From: Erythrobacteraceae bacterium Alg239-R51 | GTDB lineage: Bacteria > Pseudomonadota > Alphaproteobacteria > Sphingomonadales > Sphingomonadaceae | NCBI GenBank assembly: GCA_947331495.1 | Contig: CAMZOI010000002.1 | Span: 62,001 to 126,000, forward strand | Direction: 5' to 3' | Length of the DNA stretch: 64,000 bases | Part shown: positions 9,116-18,198 of the stretch, piece after piece | Numbering within the stretch: the stretch's first letter is position 1 | Layout: each line of letters begins with the position of its first letter | The notes under the pieces: generated by a model | Seen by the model: the letters and a program-made list of their open reading frames with translations, nothing else | Database searches by the model: none | Told to the model about the DNA's origin: nothing | Made by a program: the position numbers and the translations under genes

Positions 9116-10717
9116 ATGGCACGTATTACTCTTACCACCCCCGGCGAAGACGTCTTCGCTGGTGGTGATGACATCGAAGTGTTCGGCACCACGAGCGGCG
9201 GTGAAGTCATCACCGTGATCGAAGGTTCCGACGTTGTTCTGGATGCCTCGTTCGCGGCTGGTGGCGACGTCGTCGCGCTCGCCGGTGAAGCGGAAGACTA
9301 CACCGCCGTTCTCGTCGGTTCGCGCGTCATTCTGACCAATGCGGCTGGCACGACGGTCAGCATCCCGGTCGGTACGGAAGGTATCGCAGTCGCTTTCGGC
9401 GATGACGACACCCGTGTTCTGGCGATTGTCGATGGTGCCGTGGTAATTGGCGACCAGACGATCACCGGCGACGAAGCCACCCTTGAACCAGGGATGGAAG
9501 GCGAAAATGCGCTCCAGGTCGCTCTTGCCAATCTGGCAGCCGCCGAAGCCGCGCAGGCGGCTTTCCTCGACGCGCAACCGGAGTCCTCGGATACGCCAGA
9601 AGAAATCCGCGCCAACGCCGCCGACTCTCAGGCGCGCCTCGCGGCGGCTCGTGATGCGAATGGTTCGCTCTCGCGTTTGCAGGCAGAGGTTGACGCCGAA
9701 GTGGCCGATGTTGTTGCCGTCCAGGCGGAAATCGACACGATTCCCGGTCTTGATGCGGCGATCGATGATCTTCTCCAGGAGTCTGCCGATCTCGCCGCAG
9801 CACAGGCTGCTTTCGTGGCTGCACTGGCTCAGCGCAATGCCGCCGAAGCCGCTTATGAAGCGAACTTCGAGGACATCCGGTTTGATGCGGAAGGGCAAGT
9901 GTTCGAAGTCGATGATGGTACGCCGATCATCGTCCTGAACGCCAATGATCAGCTCGTATTTGCGTCGGCTGCAGCCGCAGGTCGCATTGGCGCGCAGGAC
10001 CTGTTGGTCGCGACACGTGCGTATCAGGCTGAATTCGAAGACCTTCAGCAAGCCGAAGAGGACTTTGACGAAGCCGAAGCTGAAGTCGGTTCGTTCGCTC
10101 GCGGCCCGGAGCTACTGGTCGAACTGATCGAAGAGCGCGCAGACGTTGTCGTCGCTCAAAACGCCGTCGCAGCTCGCCAGACGCTTCTTGCTGAAGTGAA
10201 TGCCGAGCAAGCACTCGTAAACCAGCTCGAAGAATTCGAGGACGACGTCGAGGACGCTCAGGACGCCGTCACCGCTCTCGGTTTCGAACAGCCGATCACG
10301 GTCAATGATGGCGATTTCGAAAACGCCACCGACGGTAACGATATCTTCGTACTGGCATCGAATGATGATGGCTTTGCCACGATCTCCGATTTCGGCGATG
10401 AAGGCGAAGATATCCTCTTCGTGGGCGGCAACACCTACACCGTTGTCCGTCTCGGCGACACTGCCGACATCGACAATTCGGCTCAGGGCGATGCGGGCGT
10501 GCTCGAAGTTTTCATTCAGCAGCAGGGTGACGATACCGTCCTCTTCTTTGAAGATGAAACCTTCTCGGGCAGCACGTCGAACGGAGCTTTCCAGGGCTTC
10601 GAAGTCACCTTGCTTGACACGGACGCCGACCAGGTCGTGCTCGGCGGCACGGGTAACGTGACGATTGAGCCGACGGTCGACATGGCGATGATCCCGGAAA
10701 ACTCCAACATCGCGTAA
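9116..10717 (+). CDS. acidic coiled-coil protein with RTX-like C-terminal domain, probable type I secretion cargo
   Basis: 533 residues, no signal peptide, very acidic. Residues 1-125 are beta-rich (DVFAGGDDIEVFGT, then VVLDASFAAGGDVV and TVSIPVGTEGIAVAFG); I associate this module with type I secreted proteins of sphingomonads. Residues about 125-390 are Ala/Glu/Gln-rich and almost entirely helical, consistent with a long coiled coil interrupted by a short beta segment (about 265-285). The end (GNDIFVLASNDDG, then ISDFGDEGEDILFVGG) resembles the last fold of RTX beta-roll proteins. It starts 32 bases after the cadherin gene and ends at a strong terminator, so the two cargo genes form a unit. 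A structural or surface-fibre role is inferred; no enzymatic motif is seen. Confidence 0.7.
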   Translation: MARITLTTPGEDVFAGGDDIEVFGTTSGGEVITVIEGSDVVLDASFAAGGDVVALAGEAEDYTAVLVGSRVILTNAAGTTVSIPVGTEGIAVAFGDDDTRVLAIVDGAVVIGDQTITGDEATLEPGMEGENALQVALANLAAAEAAQAAFLDAQPESSDTPEEIRANAADSQARLAAARDANGSLSRLQAEVDAEVADVVAVQAEIDTIPGLDAAIDDLLQESADLAAAQAAFVAALAQRNAAEAAYEANFEDIRFDAEGQVFEVDDGTPIIVLNANDQLVFASAAAAGRIGAQDLLVATRAYQAEFEDLQQAEEDFDEAEAEVGSFARGPELLVELIEERADVVVAQNAVAARQTLLAEVNAEQALVNQLEEFEDDVEDAQDAVTALGFEQPITVNDGDFENATDGNDIFVLASNDDGFATISDFGDEGEDILFVGGNTYTVVRLGDTADIDNSAQGDAGVLEVFIQQQGDDTVLFFEDETFSGSTSNGAFQGFEVTLLDTDADQVVLGGTGNVTIEPTVDMAMIPENSNIA

Positions 10718-10757
10718 TTGTACCGAGCGAGGGGGGACCCCTCCAAGCTTGATTGAG

Positions 10758-10788
10758 AACCCCCGGATCGAATGGTCCGGGGGTTTTC
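10758..10788 (+). terminator. rho-independent terminator of the secretion locus
   Basis: AACCCCCGGA (10758-10767) pairs perfectly with TCCGGGGGTT (10776-10785) around an 8-base loop, followed by more T residues. It lies 40 bases behind the coiled-coil protein gene. Confidence 0.9.
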
Positions 10789-10898
10789 CTTTGCCATCGA
10801 ACAATCGTTCAGACTAAGTGAACTTTCGCCTGCGCATAGATGCACGCGTGTTTTTCCTATCGTTTGACTCTTTCCGGCACCGTTGTATTGAGCGGTTC

Positions 10899-11957
10899 AT
10901 GCTAACGTCGCCGGAGACAGGACCATCGCGGTTTCGCCGCGTGGCGCGATCGTTCGCCAGGCCGCCGGTCGCGTTTGCTGCCTTGTTCGGGATGATCACT
11001 TTGGCGGGTGCCGGCGGAATTTTTGTCCAGCGCTCGCTCGCATTGCCATCGAGCGGGAGCGAATTGGCTGGCGCCTCCGTGGATGAGCTCACTTCCGAGC
11101 AATTCTCGGCCACCGCCCTCCGTCCTATCACGCCCGAAACCGCGAAATCGGTCAATGACGGTATCCCGGTTTCCGACGTCGCTGTTTCTGCCGCCTCTCC
11201 ATTCCGCGCATCGTTTGCCGCGGCGGTCGAGCGCGGCAAGTCCGTCGACTGCCTGGCCAGCGCAATTTATTACGAAGCCGCTACAGAAGGCGAGGCCGGG
11301 CAGCGGGCCGTGGCGCAGGTGGTCTTGAACCGTGTGGCGCACACTGCCTATCCCAACACGGTCTGCGGCGTCGTCTATCAGGGGTCCGAACGGTCTACCG
11401 GTTGCCAGTTCACCTTTACCTGCGATGGCTCGCTGGCACGGCGTCCGTCGACTGGTGGTTGGGCAAGGGCCAAGCGCATCGCGGATGAATCCCTCGCGGG
11501 ATCGGTATATGCAGCCGTCGGCCGTTCGACGCATTATCATGCCAATTATGTCGTTCCCTATTGGAGCTCCAGCCTCCTGAAGACCGCCACGATCGGGGCG
11601 CATATCTTCTACCGCTCGGCCGGCCTGGCGGGAGCGGCTTCGGCCTTCACCGCGCGGTATGCCGGGGTAGAGCCAACCATCGCCCGGCGCGCTGTCGATA
11701 CCGATATTGCCGAAAACATTGGACAGGCTGCTGATACGTTCGCTCTGCCCTCCATGCCCAAGGCCGATGTACCTGAAGAGCAGGCAGAAAAGCTCGATCG
11801 GTTCGCGCTGCTTGATTACAAGGTCAAGCCAGCCCGTGAGAATGCGGCCGCTCTGCGGGTCGAACCTCTCGAGAAGACGCTTGGCGCCGCGCTTGACGCG
11901 AGTGCCGGCAAGGCGAAGAAGGCTGCAGGTCCGATTGTCATCGCGGCGGCCCAATGA
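10899..11957 (+). CDS. SleB-like cell wall hydrolase, membrane-anchored
   Basis: 352 residues. An N-terminal basic segment and a hydrophobic stretch (AFAALFGMITLAGAGGIF) anchor it in the inner membrane or act as an uncleaved signal. The catalytic-type domain of the Hydrolase_2/SleB family starts at the block CLASAIYYEAATEGEAGQ and continues with VAQVVLNRV, YPNTVCGVVYQG and CQFTFTCDG. This family cleaves peptidoglycan. The C-terminal third is a linker rich in Ala, Glu and Lys. An upstream GTG (10818) would add 27 residues unlike a signal peptide; ATG 10899 is preferred. TTGACT (10864) and TATTGA (10886), 16 bases apart, could be a promoter that would give an almost leaderless mRNA. It overlaps the next gene by 4 bases (ATGA). 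Confidence 0.85.
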   Translation: MLTSPETGPSRFRRVARSFARPPVAFAALFGMITLAGAGGIFVQRSLALPSSGSELAGASVDELTSEQFSATALRPITPETAKSVNDGIPVSDVAVSAASPFRASFAAAVERGKSVDCLASAIYYEAATEGEAGQRAVAQVVLNRVAHTAYPNTVCGVVYQGSERSTGCQFTFTCDGSLARRPSTGGWARAKRIADESLAGSVYAAVGRSTHYHANYVVPYWSSSLLKTATIGAHIFYRSAGLAGAASAFTARYAGVEPTIARRAVDTDIAENIGQAADTFALPSMPKADVPEEQAEKLDRFALLDYKVKPARENAAALRVEPLEKTLGAALDASAGKAKKAAGPIVIAAAQ

Positions 11958-12526
11958 GTTTGCGCAACTGGCTTTCGATGGCGGCACTTGGCGGTTTGGC
12001 GGCTTGTCAGACACCCGCGCCGCCGGAATACATGGTCTCGCGCGACACGCTCTTCTTTCTCCAGCAACTTCCAGCCGTTCAGACGTCGGTCGGCGAGTTT
12101 ACCGCGGGCGATGGTTCGGGGATGGGCGTCCCTATTCCGGGTTCCCTGCTTACCTGCTCGGGTGATTTCGAGGACAGCCGGACAGGTGATGCCGGTGCCT
12201 ATGTCCGTCGCGCATTAGTACAGGAACTGACCGCTGCAGGTCTGTACAATGAAGACGATCCGGCGGTGCGGATCGACGGAACCGTCGAACGTATTTCCCT
12301 GACCCGCAAGATTCCGTTCACGGCCGAATGGACGATAGGCCTGCGCCTGCGATCATCGAACGGTGCCGAGTTGGAGGTTCTGGAGGAATATCGCTTCGAT
12401 GCCGGGAGCCTCGTCGGTGCGACGGTTTGCGAACGGGCGATCGAACACTTCGAACCGGCAGTACGGGCGTTGCTCGAAACCGCCGTCCGGACCGATGGCT
12501 TCGACGCGCTCCTCGTGGCTTCCTGA
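11954..12526 (+). CDS. putative lipoprotein coupled to the cell wall hydrolase
   Basis: 190 residues, starting within the ATGA overlap with the hydrolase gene. The signal peptide ends in a lipobox (GGLAAC) at residues 15-18, so the mature protein should be an envelope lipoprotein. The rest is a compact alpha/beta domain with two further cysteines (LTCSGDF and ATVCERA) that could form a disulfide in the periplasm. I do not recognise a family. Coupling to a peptidoglycan hydrolase suggests a partner or regulator role in wall remodelling. Confidence 0.8.
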   Translation: MSLRNWLSMAALGGLAACQTPAPPEYMVSRDTLFFLQQLPAVQTSVGEFTAGDGSGMGVPIPGSLLTCSGDFEDSRTGDAGAYVRRALVQELTAAGLYNEDDPAVRIDGTVERISLTRKIPFTAEWTIGLRLRSSNGAELEVLEEYRFDAGSLVGATVCERAIEHFEPAVRALLETAVRTDGFDALLVAS

Positions 12527-12584
12527 CGCCGCTCCTTCGCCCGCGATAGACACCCACGCCCAAGTGCTTTAAGCATTACCCATC

Positions 12585-14598
<2,014 letters not shown>

Positions 14599-14660
14599 AG
14601 CACGTGGGAATGGGGGGAGTCGGAGCGCCCCCTAAGGGCGTGGAGACGTGCAAAGCACAA

Positions 14661-14714
14661 ATGAGCGAGGTATATCGTGAGAAGGGCGAGCGGTTGTATT
14701 TGCGGGAGGGGTAG
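14661..14714 (+). pseudogene. duplicated and diverged copy of a thiC 3' end
   Basis: A 17-codon ATG-to-TAG frame reads [17 protein letters not shown], matching the last codons of thiC ([17 protein letters not shown]). Fifteen bases (GAGAAGGGCGAGCGG, 14679-14693) equal thiC 14554-14568, while the codons around them differ synonymously and are AT-richer. It looks like the remnant of another thiC allele left by recombination at the edge of the accessory patch. Confidence 0.7.
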
Positions 14715-14720
14715 GAATTT

Positions 14721-15320
14721 TCAGGGTTTTTGAGCCGAAGTGGACTTAGACGTTCTCTTCCTTGGTCGCTTCTTTAGCTTGGGTTGGACTCCGTCGACAT
14801 ATTCACCTGCTTCATCGACGTCATCCAAGTCATCAGCACCGATCTCCGCGCACCTAACTATCAGCGCATTCCACATATCGACCGGAACATTGCCGCTAGC
14901 GTACGCCTTTGCGATGACATGGTATGGATTGGGAAGAAGCACAAACTGAACGTCCTTCGTTAAACCATGCTTAATCTGGATGAAGCCAAGCTCTTCGAGT
15001 CTTGAGATTCGTTCTCGCCATGTGCGAGCGGCCCGTTGCCCACTGAAGCCCGAGTAGGTTGCCATCTCATCTGCTTTCGTAATCTGCAGAAAGCTTTCAT
15101 CGAAAGTGCGGCACCAGATGTCGAAATACACCGAACTGACAGGGCAGCCTTTGCCGGCAAGATAATCCATAATTCTAAGGATAAGCGGCATCGCGCGCGG
15201 CATCGTGACGAACCCTGTTCGCTCTTTCCGATTCCACGTCATTTCCGTCGAGACTTCTGGCCAAAGCCTTCTGCGGACTTCTAGCTGTCGTTTTAGTATA
15301 GCGGACGCCTTGGCCGTCAT
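14721..15320 (-). CDS. putative winged-helix protein resembling plasmid replication-type proteins
   Basis: 199 residues. A Shine-Dalgarno-like TTGGAG lies about 8 bases before the ATG at 15320. The middle contains a helix-turn-helix-like segment (GFSGQRAARTWRERISRLEE followed by LGFIQIKHG), with a downstream block LLPNPYHVIAKAY. The C-terminal 50 residues are an acidic patch followed by a Lys/Arg tail (KLKKRPRKR), common in DNA-binding proteins. I recall similar proteins on plasmids and in islands but cannot name a family with certainty. GC is clearly lower than in thiC. DNA binding is the likely activity; the role is unknown. It shares strand and region with the SSB-tail protein gene at 15759-16511. 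Confidence 0.65.
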   Translation of the reverse strand: MTAKASAILKRQLEVRRRLWPEVSTEMTWNRKERTGFVTMPRAMPLILRIMDYLAGKGCPVSSVYFDIWCRTFDESFLQITKADEMATYSGFSGQRAARTWRERISRLEELGFIQIKHGLTKDVQFVLLPNPYHVIAKAYASGNVPVDMWNALIVRCAEIGADDLDDVDEAGEYVDGVQPKLKKRPRKRTSKSTSAQKP

Positions 15321-15758
15321 CGTCTGCGCTCCAACCTCGGGTTTTTTGGGGGGGGTGGCCCCGGGTTTGGTACCCCGGAGCCTTCGCTTGGCGCGACCTG
15401 ATCACGTCACGCAGGATTTTTCGATACAGCCGAGGGGTGGAGGCTCGGCCAACGTCACGCTCATCACGATGCTCAGTTTATCGGACATTTTTTTGTCCAA
15501 CTCAATTGCAAAGTTTTGCCTCTTAACGCTCTAACCATCGCGCTTGCAGAACTAGTGAGCAGACGAGATAGCTTATCTGTGAACATGTGGGCTTTGGAGA
15601 TGGCATTTATCCGCGCAGGCACCTTGCCTTAGCGTACGTAAATCCTAGTGTTTTGATCTGTGTCCGGGTGGTACGGTGGTAAGTGGTGACGTGATGCAGG
15701 TGGTGCGGTGGTACGGTGATCCCGAAAATGTCCCTCCTCCTTTCGTCGGGCGGGTCAC
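15321..15758. other. gene-free spacer of the accessory patch
   Basis: No coding region is supported. It contains a T6G8 run and a GGTACC-centred dyad near 15340-15380, a candidate operator (GGACA, six bases, TGTCC at 15483-15498), AT-rich stretches, and a 12-base direct repeat GGTGGTACGGTG at 15667-15678 and 15707-15718. These fit a regulatory spacer between two separately transcribed reverse-strand genes. Confidence 0.5.
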
Positions 15759-16511
15759 TCAGAACGGAATATCATCGTCCAGATCATCCGCGTCTCTCCA
15801 AGCTGTAACCTGTCGTCGCGGTGCGGAGAGTTGCATCGGCGGTGCGGTCGGCGCGAGCTGCCGAGTTTCATCCTCAGCGGCTTTTGCTTCTGCCACTATC
15901 TCAAGCACGTTAATGGTTAACTTATTGACCATTTCTCCAGTAGCCCAGACCCCACCCGGCAGCGCAAGGACTTCGAGCGCAATCCGAGTGACCGCGAGCA
16001 AGCTCAAGCGCCGTTTGTCAAGTTCGGCCTCGAACTCTGCTAACTTCTTAAGCAGGACCGCCTTTTTTGCATCGTTGAGGTCCGCACTGTCGATACAGGT
16101 TCTCAGGCCATGAATATGCGCGCGGACACGGTCCTTTGCTTTCGGTACTAGGGAAACAGAATTACTGCGCTCGCGGATGACGTTATCCAGCAATAGCTGC
16201 GTCATGTAGTGATCAAGGTCGGACTTAAAATCACGGTGCGCATTGAAGTCGAATTGCTGGTGTGTGGGCACTTCCATGGAAGCGAAGGGATCGATCTCAT
16301 ATTTTTTTGCAGCGGCGACAACTACGTTCATGAAGCCGTGGCGAGCTTCTTCGAGCTGATGATAGGCCTCCTGATCGTTGACACTATCAAGTTCCGCGGT
16401 CCGCTGACTCAACCGTCGCGACGCGTGACCTACGAAGGTTGAAAACGCCAGATTAGGATCTTCCGATAACTCCTCAATTTCCTCTTGGGTAATGAAGTCG
16501 AAGATGTTCAT
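15759..16511 (-). CDS. accessory protein ending in an SSB-type DDDIPF tail
   Basis: 250 residues. The N-terminal half is helical and charged. A long amphipathic/hydrophobic helix region (RRLSLLAVTRIALEVLALPG, then WATGEMVNKL and NVLEIVAEAKAAE) lies near residues 165-210. After a Pro/Gln/Arg-rich linker the chain ends DDLDDDIPF. This equals the acidic tail by which bacterial SSB recruits RecO, RecQ, PriA, exonuclease I and others, yet no OB-fold pattern is visible. So it could compete for or recruit SSB partners. Similar proteins may exist in other alphaproteobacteria; I cannot name a family. Lower GC than the core genes, and close to a thiC scrap, point to transfer. Confidence 0.7.
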   Translation of the reverse strand: MNIFDFITQEEIEELSEDPNLAFSTFVGHASRRLSQRTAELDSVNDQEAYHQLEEARHGFMNVVVAAAKKYEIDPFASMEVPTHQQFDFNAHRDFKSDLDHYMTQLLLDNVIRERSNSVSLVPKAKDRVRAHIHGLRTCIDSADLNDAKKAVLLKKLAEFEAELDKRRLSLLAVTRIALEVLALPGGVWATGEMVNKLTINVLEIVAEAKAAEDETRQLAPTAPPMQLSAPRRQVTAWRDADDLDDDIPF

Positions 16512-16610
16512 TCGAAATTGCTACAGCAAATTGGAGCACGCATCGACACTAAGCATCATTCCTCAACAACTTTCAGATTTCCGAAGACACGAATTCCGGG
16601 AACAGTCTAC

Positions 16611-16709
16611 TTAACCCGCGCCCACCAGCGCTCGCAGCCCGCTCGGCGTCGTGTAACCCGCGACCACCTCGTGATAGCCGATGCCTGCCTTGCGCGCTTC
16701 CTTCCTCAC
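16611..16709 (-). pseudogene. short ORF or gene-end fragment next to the 124-residue protein gene
   Basis: From a GTG at 16709 the frame gives 32 residues rich in Lys/Gly/Ala and ends with TAA at 16611. It is open for a few codons further upstream but is shifted by one base relative to the neighbouring gene that ends at 16720. The composition (EARKAGIGYHEVV, then SGLRALVGAG) looks like a real protein end. It may be a displaced C-terminus of the neighbour after a frameshift, or a remnant cut by the accessory insertion. Confidence 0.3.
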
Positions 16710-16719
16710 CGCCTCGCCC

Positions 16720-17094
16720 TCACGGCCACTCGGCCGGTTTCAGCCCGACGGCTGGCCGGTCTTCCACCGGCTGCCATCCGCAGCGCGCGATCACTTCATT
16801 GCTCTCCACGGCTTCGCGGCCCGGCGCGAGCGACCAGGTGATGTGGTAGGTGCTGCCATCCCAGCGGTCGTGCGTGCCGTTCACCTCGACCACCAGCGCT
16901 TCGACCCCTTGGCCATCGTCGGCGCGTCCGATCACCATGGCCCGGTCGGCATCGGGCATTGCGGGGGCTGCACTGCGACGGCCGAAGGTGACGTGATCGG
17001 CGACCGTTTCGGCATAGCGCGGCGCGAAGCGTGCGAGCAGATCGGCCCGATCGCCGCGGTCGATTGCCCAGCCGAGGATTGGATCTGCCATCAA
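16720..17094 (-). CDS. conserved hypothetical protein (124 residues)
   Basis: A soluble alpha/beta protein without signal peptide. Notable blocks are RFAPRYAETVADHVTFG and NGTHDRWDGSTYHITWSL. The latter has a His-x-Thr pattern (YHITW) like those of 2H-type phosphoesterases, but only that one clear motif was seen (DHVTF may be the other half), so I do not assign an activity. Two ATG codons stand in tandem at 17094/17091. Codon use is that of the core genome. The frame just downstream (16611-16709) could be a lost C-terminus. Confidence 0.7.
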   Translation of the reverse strand: MMADPILGWAIDRGDRADLLARFAPRYAETVADHVTFGRRSAAPAMPDADRAMVIGRADDGQGVEALVVEVNGTHDRWDGSTYHITWSLAPGREAVESNEVIARCGWQPVEDRPAVGLKPAEWP

Positions 17095-17176
17095 TTTCCC
17101 CCGGTGTCGTGGATGTTTGTGAAACCGGGCCGGTCACCGCGTGGCCGACCCGGGAAATCACGTATTCTCGCGGAGC

Positions 17177-17695
17177 TTACAAACCGTCGAAGTCGATATC
17201 CGTGACCCGGCCCCGGCGGTCGATGGTGCATTCGAACTCGCCTTCCTGGCCATTGTCGTAATCATAGTCGCGCCAGCCGCGGCGATCATAGCTCGCGGCG
17301 ATGCGGATATCGCCTTCGACACGCAAGAAGCGGCCATCCTGGTCCACGTCCTCGATTTGCGTGACATTGGCAGGACCCCAGCGGCGCGCTTCGTTCTCGG
17401 CCACGTTCACGCAGCGTTCGATCAGTTCGCGCGTGTAGTTCGTCCGGTTTTCACCGCGATAATATTGTCCGTCATACCGGCGGTCGTAGTAATATTCGTC
17501 ACGGTCGAAATCGTCGTCATCGTCGCCGCTCAGAATGGCTGCCAGGCCGCCAAGGACGGCCGCGCCCGCGACAACTTCACCGGCGCCGATATCGTCGTCG
17601 TCATCGTCAGGGTCGTAATACTGGGCGGATGCAGGCGCGGCCAGCAAGGTGGCACCGGCCAGGGCAGCGGCGATATTGAGGGGAAGCTTGGGCAT
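17177..17695 (-). CDS. secreted or periplasmic acidic hypothetical protein
   Basis: 172 residues from the ATG at 17695, which has AAGGAAA just upstream. A clean signal peptide (AALAGATLLAAPASAQ) is followed by a very Asp/Tyr-rich segment (YYDPDDDDDD), a glycine-rich hydrophobic stretch (VVAGAAVLGGLAAIL), a second Asp/Tyr-rich segment, and a C-terminal domain with two cysteines (RCVNVAE and FECTIDRRGRV). The last domain looks like small periplasmic domains of unknown function in sphingomonads. The frame is open upstream to 17863, but the extension lacks coding character. Confidence 0.8.
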   Translation of the reverse strand: MPKLPLNIAAALAGATLLAAPASAQYYDPDDDDDDIGAGEVVAGAAVLGGLAAILSGDDDDDFDRDEYYYDRRYDGQYYRGENRTNYTRELIERCVNVAENEARRWGPANVTQIEDVDQDGRFLRVEGDIRIAASYDRRGWRDYDYDNGQEGEFECTIDRRGRVTDIDFDGL

Positions 17696-17915
17696 GGGTT
17701 TCCTTTCACCGGCAAGGGCCGGCTGACGTCTTGAAATTCTGGTCTCCTGAAAAAATGAGACGGCGCAGCATTCGTTCCGGATCTTGCCGGGCGTCAGCGG
17801 CCCGAGTGCCGACGGCCCGCGCATCTGCGAATTGCCGAGATCGACCGGCTGATGGCGGAGCACGAGGCGAAGAAATCGTCCGCCGCGCCGGTCGATGGCC
17901 GGGAAGGCTGAACCC

Positions 17916-18032
17916 TTACGAGTTCTTCATGTTGATCGCGCCGGGCTTGGTGCTGGGGTTGGAGGCGTTGGTCTTGACCTTCTCCTTCTTCGGCTTGCGG
18001 GCTTCACGGTTCGATTTCTGTCCCTTGGACAT
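17916..18032 (-). CDS. small basic conserved protein (38 residues)
   Basis: Begins MSKGQKSNREARKPKKEK and ends INMKNS. Small Lys/Arg-rich proteins with this start are widespread and usually annotated as conserved hypothetical. About half of the first 20 residues are basic, so nucleic-acid or ribosome binding is plausible. The start is ATG at 18032. Confidence 0.75.
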   Translation of the reverse strand: MSKGQKSNREARKPKKEKVKTNASNPSTKPGAINMKNS

Positions 18033-18198
18033 GGGCTTTTCCTTGTCGGGGCGGAGTGCCCCGGACGAACGCTACGCCTGTTTTGCCCGAACCCCTGCAT
18101 CAATTCGCATTCCGGCGGGCGCGCCTGCGCGATATCCTTCGTCCCCGATTGCAGGAAAAGCTTTCCTACACGCCCCCATCTGTGGCTCATCCTGCCGG

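Noticed and set aside
9086-10051. 321-codon reverse frame opposite the coiled-coil protein gene
   Set aside because: Antisense of a strongly biased coding sequence, with no ribosome site and no domain-like pattern.
15205-15534. 109-codon forward frame in the accessory patch
   Set aside because: Mostly antisense to the 199-residue gene, without ribosome site; the composition looks random.
15660-15720. CRISPR-like or iteron array
   Set aside because: Only two copies of a 12-base repeat; no further spacing pattern and no cas genes in the window.
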